Notes: generated from the sequence alone by a model not told the origin. A stretch of 64,000 bases of DNA from Jeotgalicoccus halotolerans (GCF_003387165.1 NZ_QUMW01000009.1:372001-436000); one strand, 5' to 3'. Positions 27,938 through 37,519 are shown, numbered from the stretch's first letter. Made by a program: numbers and translations.

Positions 27938-30454
27938 TTATAAACCAAAAAGCAGCGCTTTAAAAGTTTCCCTCGTGTCATGAATAATATTTTCTTTAGG
28001 AAAATATTTTAAAAATGCCTGCCTGTACGGCTTGGTCATAATCCTGTCATCGAACAGGAGTACGATTCCTTTATCTTCTCTGCTCCGCTTGACCCGGCCG
28101 ATAATCTGTCTGAAATGAATGACAGCTTCCGGCAGGTCTGCCGTATAGAAATCTCTGAAACTGTCGCCTTTAGGCACCGGGAACGGAAGTTTTGTCAGCA
28201 TCAGCGCCTTGTCCTGATCGCTGACGAGATTAATCCCTTCGGTAAAAGTGTAAGTTCCGAGCAGGAGGCACTGGCTCAGCTGGTTGTACTGGCTGAGCAG
28301 TTTTTCATTATTTGAATTATGAGACTGGCGGAGAACGGGAATCTGTTCAAACAGTTCAATATCTTCAGTAAAGCTGTACACCCGCTCCAGCAGTTCGTAA
28401 TTTGAAAATATAACGATGAGCTTCGAGTTCGTTTCACTTAAATACAGTGCAATATAATCGAGAATGTCGACGATATAGGCACTGTCATGCGGGTCATAGC
28501 TGCTGATATCATTCGGTATAAATAATTTAATATCTTTATACATTTCTGTCCGGTTCATGACCGTTGTCTTAAAGTCATAATCGCCGAACCAGTATTTTAA
28601 ATGCTTAAAGCTTTCGTGCACTTCCAGCGTGCCGGAAAGGAGAATCTGACAGGGAATGGATCTGAGGGCATCAGCCAGTGTGTCAAGGACATCTGTCCGG
28701 ATGGTTACTTCTGTTTTCTGGAAGTTTTTGCTGTTTTTAATATGATAATCATCATAAGCGAGCGCATAGCGCAGATTCTTCAGGGAATCATCGAAATAAT
28801 GCATGTGATTATACAAAGCCTGATAATTATCAGTGCCTCGTACGGTGCTTAAAAACATATCGGTAAATTTTATGAGACTGTCGAGTGTTTCGAGCGCCTC
28901 ACTCACTTTTTTCCGGGACAGCTCCTGAAATAATAAATCGATATTTTTATTCAGATTAATTACAAGATCCTCAAGCAGATACATAGATACTGCACTGTTG
29001 GTTTTACTGTATTGGCTGAGCAGTCTGTCCTGATTAATCAGACCGACCTGGCCGATAAAGAACTTCAGTTCAGGATAGCTGAACTTTCTGCGTTCCTTCA
29101 AATCCAGTGCCTGTTTCAGCTGATGAGCCTCGTCGATAATCAGCGCCTGAATGTCTTTAAGATTATTGAGACAGTCGTTTAAAAAGTAATGATTGGTAAC
29201 GATAATCGGTACTTTCCTTGCGTTTGACAGCGCACGCTTAAAATAAAAATGGTGCTTTTTATCCCCTGCCTGAATCAGCATGGTTTCATAATACGATTTT
29301 TCCGGCCCGCGGAGATTTACTTCTGACAGATCGCCGGTTTCTGTTTCAATGAGCCAGACGAGCATGCGCATCTTAAGAAAGCATATTTCAGGATTTGCAT
29401 CATCGAGTCCGAGCAGCGCTGTAAAAGCGTTAAGGTCAACATAGTTGAGCCTGCCTTTTAAGAGCGCAAACGGCGTATCGTATGACACTACTTTTCTGAG
29501 CCGCATCAGCGACTCTTCAATCAGCTGATTTTGCAGTATCTTCCGCGAGGTCGACACGACGACCTGACCGTCGTAAGCCGAATAATAGCTGAGAGCCGCT
29601 ATTAAGAATGCATCGCTTTTCCCGAGTCCGGTATAAGCTTCTATCGCATGATAATTTTCTTCGACCAGCGAGTCGTAAATTAACAGCGCAAGCTTGTACT
29701 GATCTTCCCGGTAGTCATTCCCCGTAATGCTGAGATATTTATGATACAGATCATGTACGCTCACAGGATCTATTGATTTATGGGTAACACTCGTATCCTT
29801 AATATAAAATTGGTTGTAGCTGATAATATTGTCATCGTTATCATCTGTATACCGGTTTAATATTGAGAAAATCAAATCGGTCAGGCTGGTCCGCATCATC
29901 TTCGACAGATGGTAGATTTTTATCAGCGTTTCACGGTGCAGGCCGATCATTTTTTGCATGATAAATATCAGCGCTTCGGCTGTGGCATAGGCATCCTCAT
30001 CCGCCCGGTGCGCCTGAGACAGTTCGATGCCGAGATGTTCCGCAACGAGATGAAGCTGGTAGCCGGATACAGACGGCAGAAAGATACGGACGAGTTCGAC
30101 CGTATCAAGTTTGTGCATGGGCTTGTAGGACAGACCTTGAGACTGGAAGGCAGCCTGCAGGAAAGTCAGATCAAAATCAACATTGTGTGCAACGAAAACC
30201 GCATCTTCAAGCTGGCTCAGCAAATCTTCTGCAAGGTCTTTAAATTTTGGTGCGCCGACCAGCATGTCTGAAGAAATATTCGTCAGTTCGCGTATAAACG
30301 GTGACACAGCTGTTTCATCACTTAAAAAAGTATTGTACTGTCCTGTAATTTTCAAATTACGTACGAACACAATACTTAATTGAATGATATTATCTTTTTC
30401 CAGATTATTTCCAGTCGTTTCCAGATCGACGACTGCGAATGTTTTGTTTAACAT
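27938..30454 (-). CDS. dinG: DinG-family protein: DnaQ-like 3'-5' exonuclease fused to DinG helicase domain
   Basis: An 838-residue protein. The N-terminal DEDDh exonuclease domain (1-170) has VVDLETTG, HNVDFDLTFL and HRADEDAYAT. The following XPD/DinG-like helicase region has Walker A YTGLGKSDAFL near 270, DEAH box IIDEAHQL near 440 and motif VI RQIIGRVKRSRED near 790. The four iron-sulphur cysteines of E. coli DinG are not evident. In S. aureus the homologous fusion is a 3'-5' exonuclease rather than a helicase. It lies between birA and aspB, the normal order in Gram-positives. Confidence 0.94.
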   Translation of the reverse strand: MLNKTFAVVDLETTGNNLEKDNIIQLSIVFVRNLKITGQYNTFLSDETAVSPFIRELTNISSDMLVGAPKFKDLAEDLLSQLEDAVFVAHNVDFDLTFLQAAFQSQGLSYKPMHKLDTVELVRIFLPSVSGYQLHLVAEHLGIELSQAHRADEDAYATAEALIFIMQKMIGLHRETLIKIYHLSKMMRTSLTDLIFSILNRYTDDNDDNIISYNQFYIKDTSVTHKSIDPVSVHDLYHKYLSITGNDYREDQYKLALLIYDSLVEENYHAIEAYTGLGKSDAFLIAALSYYSAYDGQVVVSTSRKILQNQLIEESLMRLRKVVSYDTPFALLKGRLNYVDLNAFTALLGLDDANPEICFLKMRMLVWLIETETGDLSEVNLRGPEKSYYETMLIQAGDKKHHFYFKRALSNARKVPIIVTNHYFLNDCLNNLKDIQALIIDEAHQLKQALDLKERRKFSYPELKFFIGQVGLINQDRLLSQYSKTNSAVSMYLLEDLVINLNKNIDLLFQELSRKKVSEALETLDSLIKFTDMFLSTVRGTDNYQALYNHMHYFDDSLKNLRYALAYDDYHIKNSKNFQKTEVTIRTDVLDTLADALRSIPCQILLSGTLEVHESFKHLKYWFGDYDFKTTVMNRTEMYKDIKLFIPNDISSYDPHDSAYIVDILDYIALYLSETNSKLIVIFSNYELLERVYSFTEDIELFEQIPVLRQSHNSNNEKLLSQYNQLSQCLLLGTYTFTEGINLVSDQDKALMLTKLPFPVPKGDSFRDFYTADLPEAVIHFRQIIGRVKRSREDKGIVLLFDDRIMTKPYRQAFLKYFPKENIIHDTRETFKALLFGL

Positions 30455-30466
30455 TATATCACCAAG

Positions 30467-31423
30467 TTAAATTTCAATATCGGCACTGATTACCTTATGT
30501 ATGTTCTGGTCCCCGTCTAAAATGACCAGGTAGCCTTCATCAGTAATATCGAGAGCTTTGCCTCTCAATTTTTCTTTGACAGTCGTGATTGTCAGCTCGC
30601 GGTTAAAAATGATTGCCTGACAGAGCCAGTCTTCTTTTATCGAGCTGAATGACGCGTGTAAAAACTTATCGTAGTAATACTCTATTTTGTCAAACAGCAC
30701 CTCGGTAAAATGATTGACATCAAATTCTCTGCCGAGCTCACCGGCAATCGATGTCGCGGTCCCGAGAGAACCGGTTACAGGCGAGGGATTAATATTGATG
30801 CCGATCCCGCAGACAATCGTATCTACGATATTGTCCGCACTGATGACCTCCGTTAAAAATCCGCACACTTTTTTATCGTTGATAAAAATATCATTCGGCC
30901 ATTTTATACCGCTTTTTAAACCTGTCGATTCACGTATTGCGCTGCTGATGGCAAGCGACATAAATAAATTAAAGACAATCATTTCCTGGTTAGTCACGTT
31001 GGGCCGGAGCACAAGCGACATATAGAGCCCGGTGTCTTCCGGCGACAGCCACTCGCGTTTAAAGCGGCCGCGTCCCGCGGTCTGCTGACCGCTGACAATT
31101 ACTATATTACCATCATACCGGTCTAAAATCCTGAATGCATGATTCTGCGTGGAATCGATGGTTTTTTTGAAAATCAGTTCTTCAAAGAGATCGGATTTCT
31201 GCACCGTGCCGGCGAGCAGTGTTTCATTAATTCTGCCCGGCGGTTCAAGCAACCTGTAGCCTTTGTTTGTTACAGCTTCAATATTATAGCCGTCACTTTT
31301 CAGCTTTTGAATATTTTTCCAGACTGCAGTCCGGGAAACATTCAGTTCCTCTGCGAGCCGGGCGCCCGACAGATAATTACCTTCCATCAGTAAAGACAAT
31401 ATTTCCGTCTTCGTTTTTGACAT
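30467..31423 (-). CDS. birA: Biotin-protein ligase and biotin operon repressor BirA
   Basis: This 318-residue protein has an N-terminal helix-turn-helix DNA-binding domain (LSGARLAEELNVSRTAVWKN, residues 18-37), a catalytic domain with the biotinyl-AMP loop GRGRFKREW, KWPNDIFINDKKVCGFLTE, and a small C-terminal SH3-like domain. It biotinylates acyl carriers such as acetyl-CoA carboxylase and represses biotin genes. The ATG has GGGTGA six bases upstream and overlaps the end of cca by 47 bases. The cca-birA order is conserved in Firmicutes. Confidence 0.95.
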   Translation of the reverse strand: MSKTKTEILSLLMEGNYLSGARLAEELNVSRTAVWKNIQKLKSDGYNIEAVTNKGYRLLEPPGRINETLLAGTVQKSDLFEELIFKKTIDSTQNHAFRILDRYDGNIVIVSGQQTAGRGRFKREWLSPEDTGLYMSLVLRPNVTNQEMIVFNLFMSLAISSAIRESTGLKSGIKWPNDIFINDKKVCGFLTEVISADNIVDTIVCGIGININPSPVTGSLGTATSIAGELGREFDVNHFTEVLFDKIEYYYDKFLHASFSSIKEDWLCQAIIFNRELTITTVKEKLRGKALDITDEGYLVILDGDQNIHKVISADIEI

Positions 31424-32597
31424 GTAAATTCACCCAATTAACTATTTCTTTTTCGTTATTGTTAAGATTTCCGAGGAGCACTTCTTCCTCAATTGCATTC
31501 AGACACTCGCTGAGCCAGGGTCCGCCTTTTGCATTTAAGGCGGTCATCAGAGTATTGCCGTCGGCAGCGAGTTCACTCCTGTTCTTTAAAGCGAGCTGCG
31601 GACGCGCATCAATGGCTGCCTCAAGATGATCTTCAAGGTCAGCACTGACGAGTGCGTTTAATTTTATTATATCATTTACACCATTTAAAATGTCCTCTTC
31701 ATAACGGTAAGCTAAAAGCTTTGTATTCATGCCGTTTTCCAGCGCTTCGATTGCTTTCAAAGATTCTTTTATCACTGTTTTCTGACGGTTAGCCAGTTTC
31801 AGCGTGCCGAGATGTTTCTCTAAAGCGCTGTCTCTGTAAATATGAACGACAGCTTCCTGCTCCAGCGACAGCGCTCTCGACTGAATATACTGTTCTTTAT
31901 CGATATATTGAAAGAATGGGAGATAGCTGAGCATATCTGTTTTTGCGATAACATCTTTTGCACTTTGAACATTGATGCCGCAGTATAATTTACGAAGCTC
32001 TGCTGTAATCCGCTCGACGGCAATATAGCGGAGCATGCCGGCGTGTTCTGCAACGGCTTTTTCTGTCTCAGAAGTAAGCTTAAAATTAAGCTGCGACATA
32101 AAGCGGACAGCACGGAGCATGCGGAGTGCGTCTTCATCGAAGCGTTCTGAAGCTGTGCCGACTGTATTGATCAGCCTGCTTTTGAGATCTTTTAAGCCGT
32201 TATAAGGGTCGTACAAGTCCATATCAGCAGTCATCGCCATCGCGTTAATTGTGAAATCCCTGCGGCTTAAGTCTTCTTTCAGATGCTGAGTAAAAAAAAC
32301 ATTATCCGGTCTCCGGTGATCGGTATAAGTGCCTTCGACACGGTAAGTCGTCACTTCAAACGGAAGTCCGTCCATCAGGACAATTATCGTGCCGTGCTCT
32401 TTACCGACATCGATTGTTTTATCGAATAAAGCTTCGATTTCATCAGGAAGCGCGTTCGTCGTAATATCGACATCGCTGACAGCGTGGCCGAGCGTATAAT
32501 CCCGAACCGCCCCGCCGACAAAGTAGCCCTCATAATTATTTTCTTCCAAACGCTCTATAATTTTGGCGCCGATTTTAAATAGATTTTGTTCCGTCAT
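31377..32597 (-). CDS. cca: CCA tRNA nucleotidyltransferase
   Basis: A 406-residue class II nucleotidyltransferase that adds or repairs the tRNA 3' CCA end. The head domain has GYFVGGAVRDYTLGHAVSDVDITTNALP with the catalytic DxD, then RRPDNVFFTQHLKEDLSRRDFTINAMA, and EDALRMLRAVRFMSQLNF. The start chosen is ATG 32597, after AGGTG with a six-base gap; the frame to 32678 adds 27 residues antisense-free of family similarity and overlaps bshA far more. It overlaps bshA by 23 bases and birA by 47, a tightly packed operon. Confidence 0.95.
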   Translation of the reverse strand: MTEQNLFKIGAKIIERLEENNYEGYFVGGAVRDYTLGHAVSDVDITTNALPDEIEALFDKTIDVGKEHGTIIVLMDGLPFEVTTYRVEGTYTDHRRPDNVFFTQHLKEDLSRRDFTINAMAMTADMDLYDPYNGLKDLKSRLINTVGTASERFDEDALRMLRAVRFMSQLNFKLTSETEKAVAEHAGMLRYIAVERITAELRKLYCGINVQSAKDVIAKTDMLSYLPFFQYIDKEQYIQSRALSLEQEAVVHIYRDSALEKHLGTLKLANRQKTVIKESLKAIEALENGMNTKLLAYRYEEDILNGVNDIIKLNALVSADLEDHLEAAIDARPQLALKNRSELAADGNTLMTALNAKGGPWLSECLNAIEEEVLLGNLNNNEKEIVNWVNLHVKNEDGNIVFTDGR

Positions 32598-33738
32598 TGT
32601 CTGCACCTGCCAAAAGTCTGGTATAAAGATTTTCGTATTCGGTAACGATACTGTCCATGTTAAATCGTTTTTTAACATCTTTCAGCATCTTGTCCTGCAT
32701 CTCTTCGTACAATGTATCATCGCTGAGCAGTTCTATCAGATAGGCTGCTGCCTGCTTATAATCGCCGACCTCTACGACATAACCTGTTTCCTTATGTTTG
32801 ATTACTTCGGATATACCTCCAGCTGTCGAGCCCACTGGCACGGCACCGCAGTACATTGCTTCAAGCATAGCGAGACCGAAACTTTCCTTAGCACTCAAAA
32901 GCAAAAAAGCATCGCTTAATTTGTAATATGAACTCACATCCGACTGCTGACCGGCAAAATGCACACGGTCCTCAATGCCGAGACTGCTGACGAGAGATCT
33001 GATGCTGTACATATCAGGACCATCTCCGACAAAAACCAGATGGCAGTCGATTTCTTTTGAAGTCTCATAAAAGGTGCGGACAATATCATCAGCATTTTTA
33101 ATTTTCCTGAAATTCGATGTGTGCATAAGCACTTTAGAGTTCTTTGGAATATTGAGCTTTTCTTTCAGTTTTTGTTTAATTTCATCTCTCTTGCCGGTAT
33201 TAAAACGGGATTCATCGACGAAATTATAAACAGTCTCAATCTCGCTTTCAGGCTGTATTAACCCATAAGTCTCCTCCGTCAGGCTGCTGCTGACAGAAGT
33301 CGTGATATCGGAGTTGTCGATGCCGAATTTTATGGCGCTGACGAGCGACATATCGTGGCCGAGAACTGTAATATCTGTGCCGTGCAGCGTCGTGACAATA
33401 CCGACATCTTTCTTTTTTGACATTTGTCTCGCAAGTATACCGCAGACTGCGTGCGGAATTGCATAATGCATGTGAATAACATCTAGCTCGTAACGGTCGA
33501 TAATCTCTGATATTTTACTCGATAAAGTAATATCATACGGTGGATATTTAAAGACGCTGTAGTCATTAACCTCTGTCCGATGCGTGTATATATTATCATA
33601 ATTATGCTCAAGCCTAAACGGCACACTCGATGAAATAAAGTGCACTTCGTGCCCGCGGCGGGCCATTTGAATACCAAGTTCCGTAGCGATAACACCGCTG
33701 CCGCCGACACTTGGATAACATGTAATTCCAATTTTCAT
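32575..33738 (-). CDS. bshA: N-acetyl-alpha-D-glucosaminyl L-malate synthase BshA (bacillithiol synthesis)
   Basis: A 387-residue GT4-family glycosyltransferase catalysing the first step of bacillithiol synthesis: UDP-GlcNAc plus L-malate. It opens KIGITCYPSVGGSGVIATEL, with HMHYAIPHA near 105, VTTLHGTDITVLG near 130 and the nucleotide-sugar site ESFGLAMLEAMYCGAVPVG near 285. The start is the ATG at 33738, seven bases after AGAGGTG, rather than the ATG two codons earlier. It heads the bshA-cca-birA-dinG-aspB-asnS-dnaD-nth operon; bshB1 and mgsA, its upstream neighbours in Bacillus, are absent here. Confidence 0.95.
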   Translation of the reverse strand: MKIGITCYPSVGGSGVIATELGIQMARRGHEVHFISSSVPFRLEHNYDNIYTHRTEVNDYSVFKYPPYDITLSSKISEIIDRYELDVIHMHYAIPHAVCGILARQMSKKKDVGIVTTLHGTDITVLGHDMSLVSAIKFGIDNSDITTSVSSSLTEETYGLIQPESEIETVYNFVDESRFNTGKRDEIKQKLKEKLNIPKNSKVLMHTSNFRKIKNADDIVRTFYETSKEIDCHLVFVGDGPDMYSIRSLVSSLGIEDRVHFAGQQSDVSSYYKLSDAFLLLSAKESFGLAMLEAMYCGAVPVGSTAGGISEVIKHKETGYVVEVGDYKQAAAYLIELLSDDTLYEEMQDKMLKDVKKRFNMDSIVTEYENLYTRLLAGADNDGTKSI

Positions 33739-33936
33739 AATCATGCACCTCTAATGCTTATAGTATCGTTTATCAATATTAATTATAATGAATATGAGAG
33801 TATAAGGGAAATGAATCTGTTTACATTGATGATATAAGTTTGGAAAGCTGTGTTTTAATAAAAATTGCGTATGAATCAGGCGCTTAGAAACTCCATGAGC
33901 TCATATGACCGGTACAACACTGACCCTAAACTCAAC

Positions 33937-33976
33937 AAAAAAAGCTGCACCATCCTGTAATCAGGATTCTGCAGCT
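33937..33976 (-). terminator. Intrinsic terminator after yugP
   Basis: On the minus strand AGCTGCA-GA-ATCCTG pairs with CAGGAT-GG-TGCAGCT, with loop ATTA and a seven-T run. The rest of 33739-33936, upstream of bshA, shows no gene or recognisable riboswitch; a TATAAT-like element without a good -35 lies near 33785. Confidence 0.8.
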
Positions 33977-33990
33977 GCTTTTAAAAATTA

Positions 33991-34689
33991 TTAATTTGAG
34001 TTTCTTGCAATCATGATAAAGCGTAACAGTTCGGCTACAGCTACTGCTGTTGCGGCAACGTAAGTCATTGCTGCAGCGTTCAGCACTTTTTTAGCGTGGC
34101 GGTATTCTTTACTGTTCACGATGTTCAGTTCTTCAATCTGGTTCATTGCCCGTCTCGATGCATCGAACTCCACAGGAAGTGTAACGATCTGGAAGAGTAC
34201 GGCAAAGGCCATTAATCCGATACCTGACCAGAGAAGTATTTCACCAAGTCCGCCGCCTGCAGCGCTTTGTGCCGCTGTCAGAATGATACCTGCAATAATC
34301 AGGAAGTACGAGAAGTTGCTTCCGAGCTGTGCGAGCGGGAACAATGCTGATCTGAAATTTAAAAACTTATAGCCGGTAGCATGCTGGATTGCGTGCCCGA
34401 CTTCGTGTGCGGCTACTGCGGTGCCTGCAACACTCGGGTTGTCGAAGTTGCCGGGAGACAGAACGACTTTTTTGTTTTTCGGGTCGTAGTAGTCCGTGAG
34501 AACACCCTGCCCGCGTTCAACGGTGACGTCGTATATTCCATTTTCCCGGAGGATATCTTCTGCAACCTGTTGTCCTGTCAAACCGCTTGTTGAGCGTACT
34601 TTGGAGTATTTGTTAAAGGTGGATTTGACATTCATCTGTGCAAGCATTGGTACAATCATTAAAATTACAAAATAGATTATAAGATACAA
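33991..34689 (-). CDS. yugP: Membrane zinc metallopeptidase, YugP family
   Basis: A 232-residue membrane protein with an N-terminal hydrophobic segment (1-17), the zinc site HEVGHAIQH near residue 95 (HExxH), and two or three further membrane segments: about 125-165 and the TYVAATAVAVAELLRFIMI end. This is the layout of the YugP neutral zinc metallopeptidase family (Zn_peptidase_2). Substrates are unknown. It is a monocistronic unit with its own terminator, placed between ypjA and bshA. Confidence 0.92.
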   Translation of the reverse strand: MYLIIYFVILMIVPMLAQMNVKSTFNKYSKVRSTSGLTGQQVAEDILRENGIYDVTVERGQGVLTDYYDPKNKKVVLSPGNFDNPSVAGTAVAAHEVGHAIQHATGYKFLNFRSALFPLAQLGSNFSYFLIIAGIILTAAQSAAGGGLGEILLWSGIGLMAFAVLFQIVTLPVEFDASRRAMNQIEELNIVNSKEYRHAKKVLNAAAMTYVAATAVAVAELLRFIMIARNSN

Positions 34690-34744
34690 GTTAGTCCCTC
34701 CGTCTGTTTCATAACACTATTTTACTAAACTGTTTTTACTTTAG

Positions 34745-35326
34745 TCAATTATTACGTCTAGCCGCAAGCTTATATAGTAGCACGAGGACAATGACTGTCA
34801 GCCAGAAGGCAAGATATCCTATTTCTTGTGCATACGGATGAAGATTGCCGTATTTCGGATACTGCATATAGACGTAATCAATGACATCGTTGTGAAACAG
34901 CCAGACGGCTGTAACGTAAAAATGCCAAGGTTTAATCTCAATATAAGGCAGGAACATAAATGCCATCAGCGCCATGGCAGCATGTGAAGCGATAAGCATG
35001 AGTCCGATCCAAGACACAAACCCCATATCGATAAAGTTCCAGATATTCATAATTACTGCCCATACTCCATACTTTATCAGCGTAGTAAAAGCCAGGGCAT
35101 CGATCAGGCCGAATTTTTGATTGAATAATATTAAGACAATTAATATACATAAAAACAGAGTGGCTGTCGGGCTGTCAGGAACGAATGGATAAAAATACCA
35201 CGGTGTAATAGACAGCTGGCCGCCGTACCATATATAACCGTATATTGTTCCAGCGATGTTGCAAATCAAAAGAAAGACCAGGAAGAGTCTGTTAAACATC
35301 AGTTTATATAAGTTATATATCATCAT
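34745..35326 (-). CDS. ypjA: DUF1405 membrane protein YpjA
   Basis: A 193-residue integral membrane protein with about six hydrophobic segments and the family motifs YIWYGGQL, WYFYPFVPDSPTATLF (about 42-57), and WLFHNDVIDYVYMQYP near 145. YpjA follows qcrABC in Bacillus and the same order is kept here, suggesting a link to the quinol-cytochrome c branch, though no function is established. A hairpin at 35341-35364 separates it from qcrC. Confidence 0.9.
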   Translation of the reverse strand: MMIYNLYKLMFNRLFLVFLLICNIAGTIYGYIWYGGQLSITPWYFYPFVPDSPTATLFLCILIVLILFNQKFGLIDALAFTTLIKYGVWAVIMNIWNFIDMGFVSWIGLMLIASHAAMALMAFMFLPYIEIKPWHFYVTAVWLFHNDVIDYVYMQYPKYGNLHPYAQEIGYLAFWLTVIVLVLLYKLAARRNN

Positions 35327-35340
35327 TTCACCTATAAGAA

Positions 35341-35364
35341 GACCCTTCTGTTGCCAGAAGGGTC
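35341..35364 (-). terminator. Hairpin between qcrC and ypjA
   Basis: A perfect ten-pair stem, GACCCTTCTG / CAGAAGGGTC, with a four-base loop follows the qcrC stop. The T-run after it is poor (TTCTTATAG), so it is probably a partial terminator or mRNA-stabilising hairpin. Confidence 0.55.
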
Positions 35365-35371
35365 ATTATTA

Positions 35372-36172
35372 TTATTCTGCTGATTCTTCAGTGTTCGCTG
35401 CTTCATCTTTTGTTGTCAGTTCGAGGCCTGCAACATACTCAGAAATTGCTGTAATTTCATCATCTGTTAATTGACCTTCGAAGGCCGGCATTTCTTCTGT
35501 ACCGTTTCTAACAAAAGCTTCAACCATTTCTGGAGCTAGTTCCGGTTCAATCAGGTTAGGACCCGATCCACCGGCAAGCTCTCCCCCGTGACAGCTCGTA
35601 CAGTTTGTACGAATCAAATCGTTAAAGACAGGGTCTTCAGCATCTAAGTTTGAGAAGACAATCTGTCCCTGCTGATTTTGCTGTTCCCAGTCATGGTAAG
35701 CTACCGATTCCCAAGTTGTATAGAAAATTATACCAACTGCAATCAGCATCATTCCAGTTGCTACCGGGCGTTTTTTCCAGTGGCGTTCTTTTTTGCCGTC
35801 AAGCCAAGGTGCAAGAAGTAAAGCACCGAAAGCAATACCAGGAATAATCATGGCACCGACAATGTTGAACGGACCTGAAGCGTATGTGTATTTAAGAATC
35901 TGATAAAGGAAAAGGAAATACCAGTCAGGTAATGGAATATAACCTGTATCAGTTGGATCTGCCATACGTTCAAGCGGCGCCGGATGAGCGACCGTCAAAC
36001 ATAGGAATCCGATTAAGAACACTGCTCCGACCAACCATTCTTTGAGCAGATAATCGGGCCAGAACTCCTCTGTACGACCAGGGAATTCTGAATAGTCACG
36101 ATTTAATTTTGGTTTGTCATATTTTTGAATTCGTGAGTCACCGACAAAAGTGAGACCTTTACCGCGTTTCAT
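35372..36172 (-). CDS. qcrC: Menaquinol-cytochrome c reductase cytochrome b/c subunit QcrC
   Basis: A 266-residue fusion: an N-terminal half equivalent to bc-complex subunit IV with three membrane segments (about 50-68, 85-125, 140-158; contains PLPDWYFLFLYQILKY), and a C-terminal cytochrome c domain with the haem site CTSCH near 190 and methionine ligand region EMPAF near 225. It carries electrons from menaquinol to cytochrome c. This Gram-positive b/c fusion is diagnostic of the Bacillus-type bc complex. It ends the qcrABC operon. Confidence 0.95.
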   Translation of the reverse strand: MKRGKGLTFVGDSRIQKYDKPKLNRDYSEFPGRTEEFWPDYLLKEWLVGAVFLIGFLCLTVAHPAPLERMADPTDTGYIPLPDWYFLFLYQILKYTYASGPFNIVGAMIIPGIAFGALLLAPWLDGKKERHWKKRPVATGMMLIAVGIIFYTTWESVAYHDWEQQNQQGQIVFSNLDAEDPVFNDLIRTNCTSCHGGELAGGSGPNLIEPELAPEMVEAFVRNGTEEMPAFEGQLTDDEITAISEYVAGLELTTKDEAANTEESAE

Positions 36173-36187
36173 ATATTTTCCCTCCCC

Positions 36188-36862
36188 TTATAGTGGTCCT
36201 GAGATACCTTGTCTACGTATTAAGATAAAGTGAATTGCCATTAATACAAATAGTGCAGCAGGCAGGAAGAATACGTGGATGGCAAAGAACCTTGTAAGTG
36301 TCTGTGCACCGATAATAGTTGAATCACCTGCGAGAAGTGTCTTAATCCATTCTCCGATGAACGGAACACTCTCAGCAATATCCAAGCCTACTTTAGTAGC
36401 GAATAATGCTTTCATGTCCCATGGCAGTAAGTAACCTGTGAAAGCCAGACCGAGCATCACTGCAAACAGCAGAACGCCTACGACCCAGTTTAATTCACGC
36501 GGTGACTTATAAGCACCTGTAAAGAATACTCTGAGAGTATGTAAGAACATCATAACCACTACTAAACTTGCACCCCAGTGGTGCATACCTCTGACAATAA
36601 CGCCCGCTGCTACATCCTGCTGCAGGAAGTATACAGAGTTCCAGGCATTAATAATGTCCGGCACGTAATACATTGTTAAAAACATTCCAGATAAAATCTG
36701 AATGACTGTAATAAAGAACGTCAGTCCTCCAAAACAGTAGACGAAAGCTGAGAAGTGGTAGGCAGGGTTAACATGCTCTGGCACTTCGTGATCAGCTACG
36801 TCTCTCCAGATCGGCGTGATGTCAATTCTGTCATCAATCCAATCATAAATACGATTTAGCAT
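36188..36862 (-). CDS. qcrB: Menaquinol-cytochrome c reductase cytochrome b subunit QcrB
   Basis: A 224-residue cytochrome b6-type protein with four main membrane helices. Haem-binding histidines are in FSAFVYCFGGL..., RGMHHWGASLVVVMMFLHTLRVFFTGAYK (about 90-118) and FFAIHVFFLPAALFVLMAIHF (about 190-210). It contains TGYLLPWDMKA, characteristic of b6-type subunits. It forms the quinol-oxidising core with QcrA and QcrC. Confidence 0.95.
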   Translation of the reverse strand: MLNRIYDWIDDRIDITPIWRDVADHEVPEHVNPAYHFSAFVYCFGGLTFFITVIQILSGMFLTMYYVPDIINAWNSVYFLQQDVAAGVIVRGMHHWGASLVVVMMFLHTLRVFFTGAYKSPRELNWVVGVLLFAVMLGLAFTGYLLPWDMKALFATKVGLDIAESVPFIGEWIKTLLAGDSTIIGAQTLTRFFAIHVFFLPAALFVLMAIHFILIRRQGISGPL

Positions 36863-36873
36863 TTAATTCCCTC

Positions 36874-37374
36874 CTATACCAATTCATTCTCGTGTATAGC
36901 ACCAATTGTCAGGTAGCCGTCTGATTCTCCGACTTCGAACATATCAAGCGGTCCACGAGGCGGTGTTCCCGGTACGTTAGCACCGTTCTTTTCGTAAAGC
37001 CCGTTGTGACACGGACAGAAGAATCTATCCGGGTTAGCGGCATCACTTGCCCATGAAACCGTACAGCCTAAATGTTTACACACAGGTGATAACGCTATGA
37101 TTTCATCGCCTTCGCGGTAAACCCAAGCGAAATCCGTTACCTCACTCACATACCAACCATCTTCTTGTTCGAATGTGAAGTCTACACTGACCGGTTCCTC
37201 TGTGATGTCATCAATCTTTACACTTGTAGTAATCATGTCACCTGCAGAAGATTCCTGGAAAAGCGGATCGAGTGCGAATCTTCCCATTGGCAGAATCATA
37301 CCTGCCGCCATGAACGACCCTACACCCATTAATGAGTAGTTCAGGAACTGGCGTCTTGTTACTTTTTGCGACAT
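36874..37374 (-). CDS. qcrA: Rieske iron-sulphur subunit QcrA of the bc complex
   Basis: A 166-residue protein with a twin-arginine-like leader (TRRQFLNYSLMGVG, residues 6-19), one membrane anchor, and a Rieske [2Fe-2S] domain with CKHLGC near 100 and CPCHNG near 122. The start is ATG 37374, after an unusually strong AGGGGGG; the longer frame to 37398 covers that ribosome site. It transfers electrons from menaquinol to the c haem and is probably Tat-exported. It has its own promoter at 37433-37461. Confidence 0.95.
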   Translation of the reverse strand: MSQKVTRRQFLNYSLMGVGSFMAAGMILPMGRFALDPLFQESSAGDMITTSVKIDDITEEPVSVDFTFEQEDGWYVSEVTDFAWVYREGDEIIALSPVCKHLGCTVSWASDAANPDRFFCPCHNGLYEKNGANVPGTPPRGPLDMFEVGESDGYLTIGAIHENELV

Positions 37375-37432
37375 TTTTCTTTCCCCCCTCAAACGCACAT
37401 ACTTTTACATATAATATAACTAGGACATTTCA

Positions 37433-37461
37433 ATTTTAGCTCATTAAAACTAGGCGGTCAA
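37433..37461 (-). promoter_or_regulatory. Probable SigA promoter of qcrABC
   Basis: Minus-strand TTGACC (37461-37456) and TAAAAT (37438-37433) are separated by exactly 17 bases, about 60 bases before qcrA. Just upstream is ACACAT...ATGTGT (37481-37505), a six-base inverted repeat that could be a regulator site or a weak end signal for ypiF. Confidence 0.7.
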
Positions 37462-37519
37462 TACGGTTTTCAAATAATTGACACATGTTATAAACAGAAA
37501 TGTGTAATTATACTTTTAA

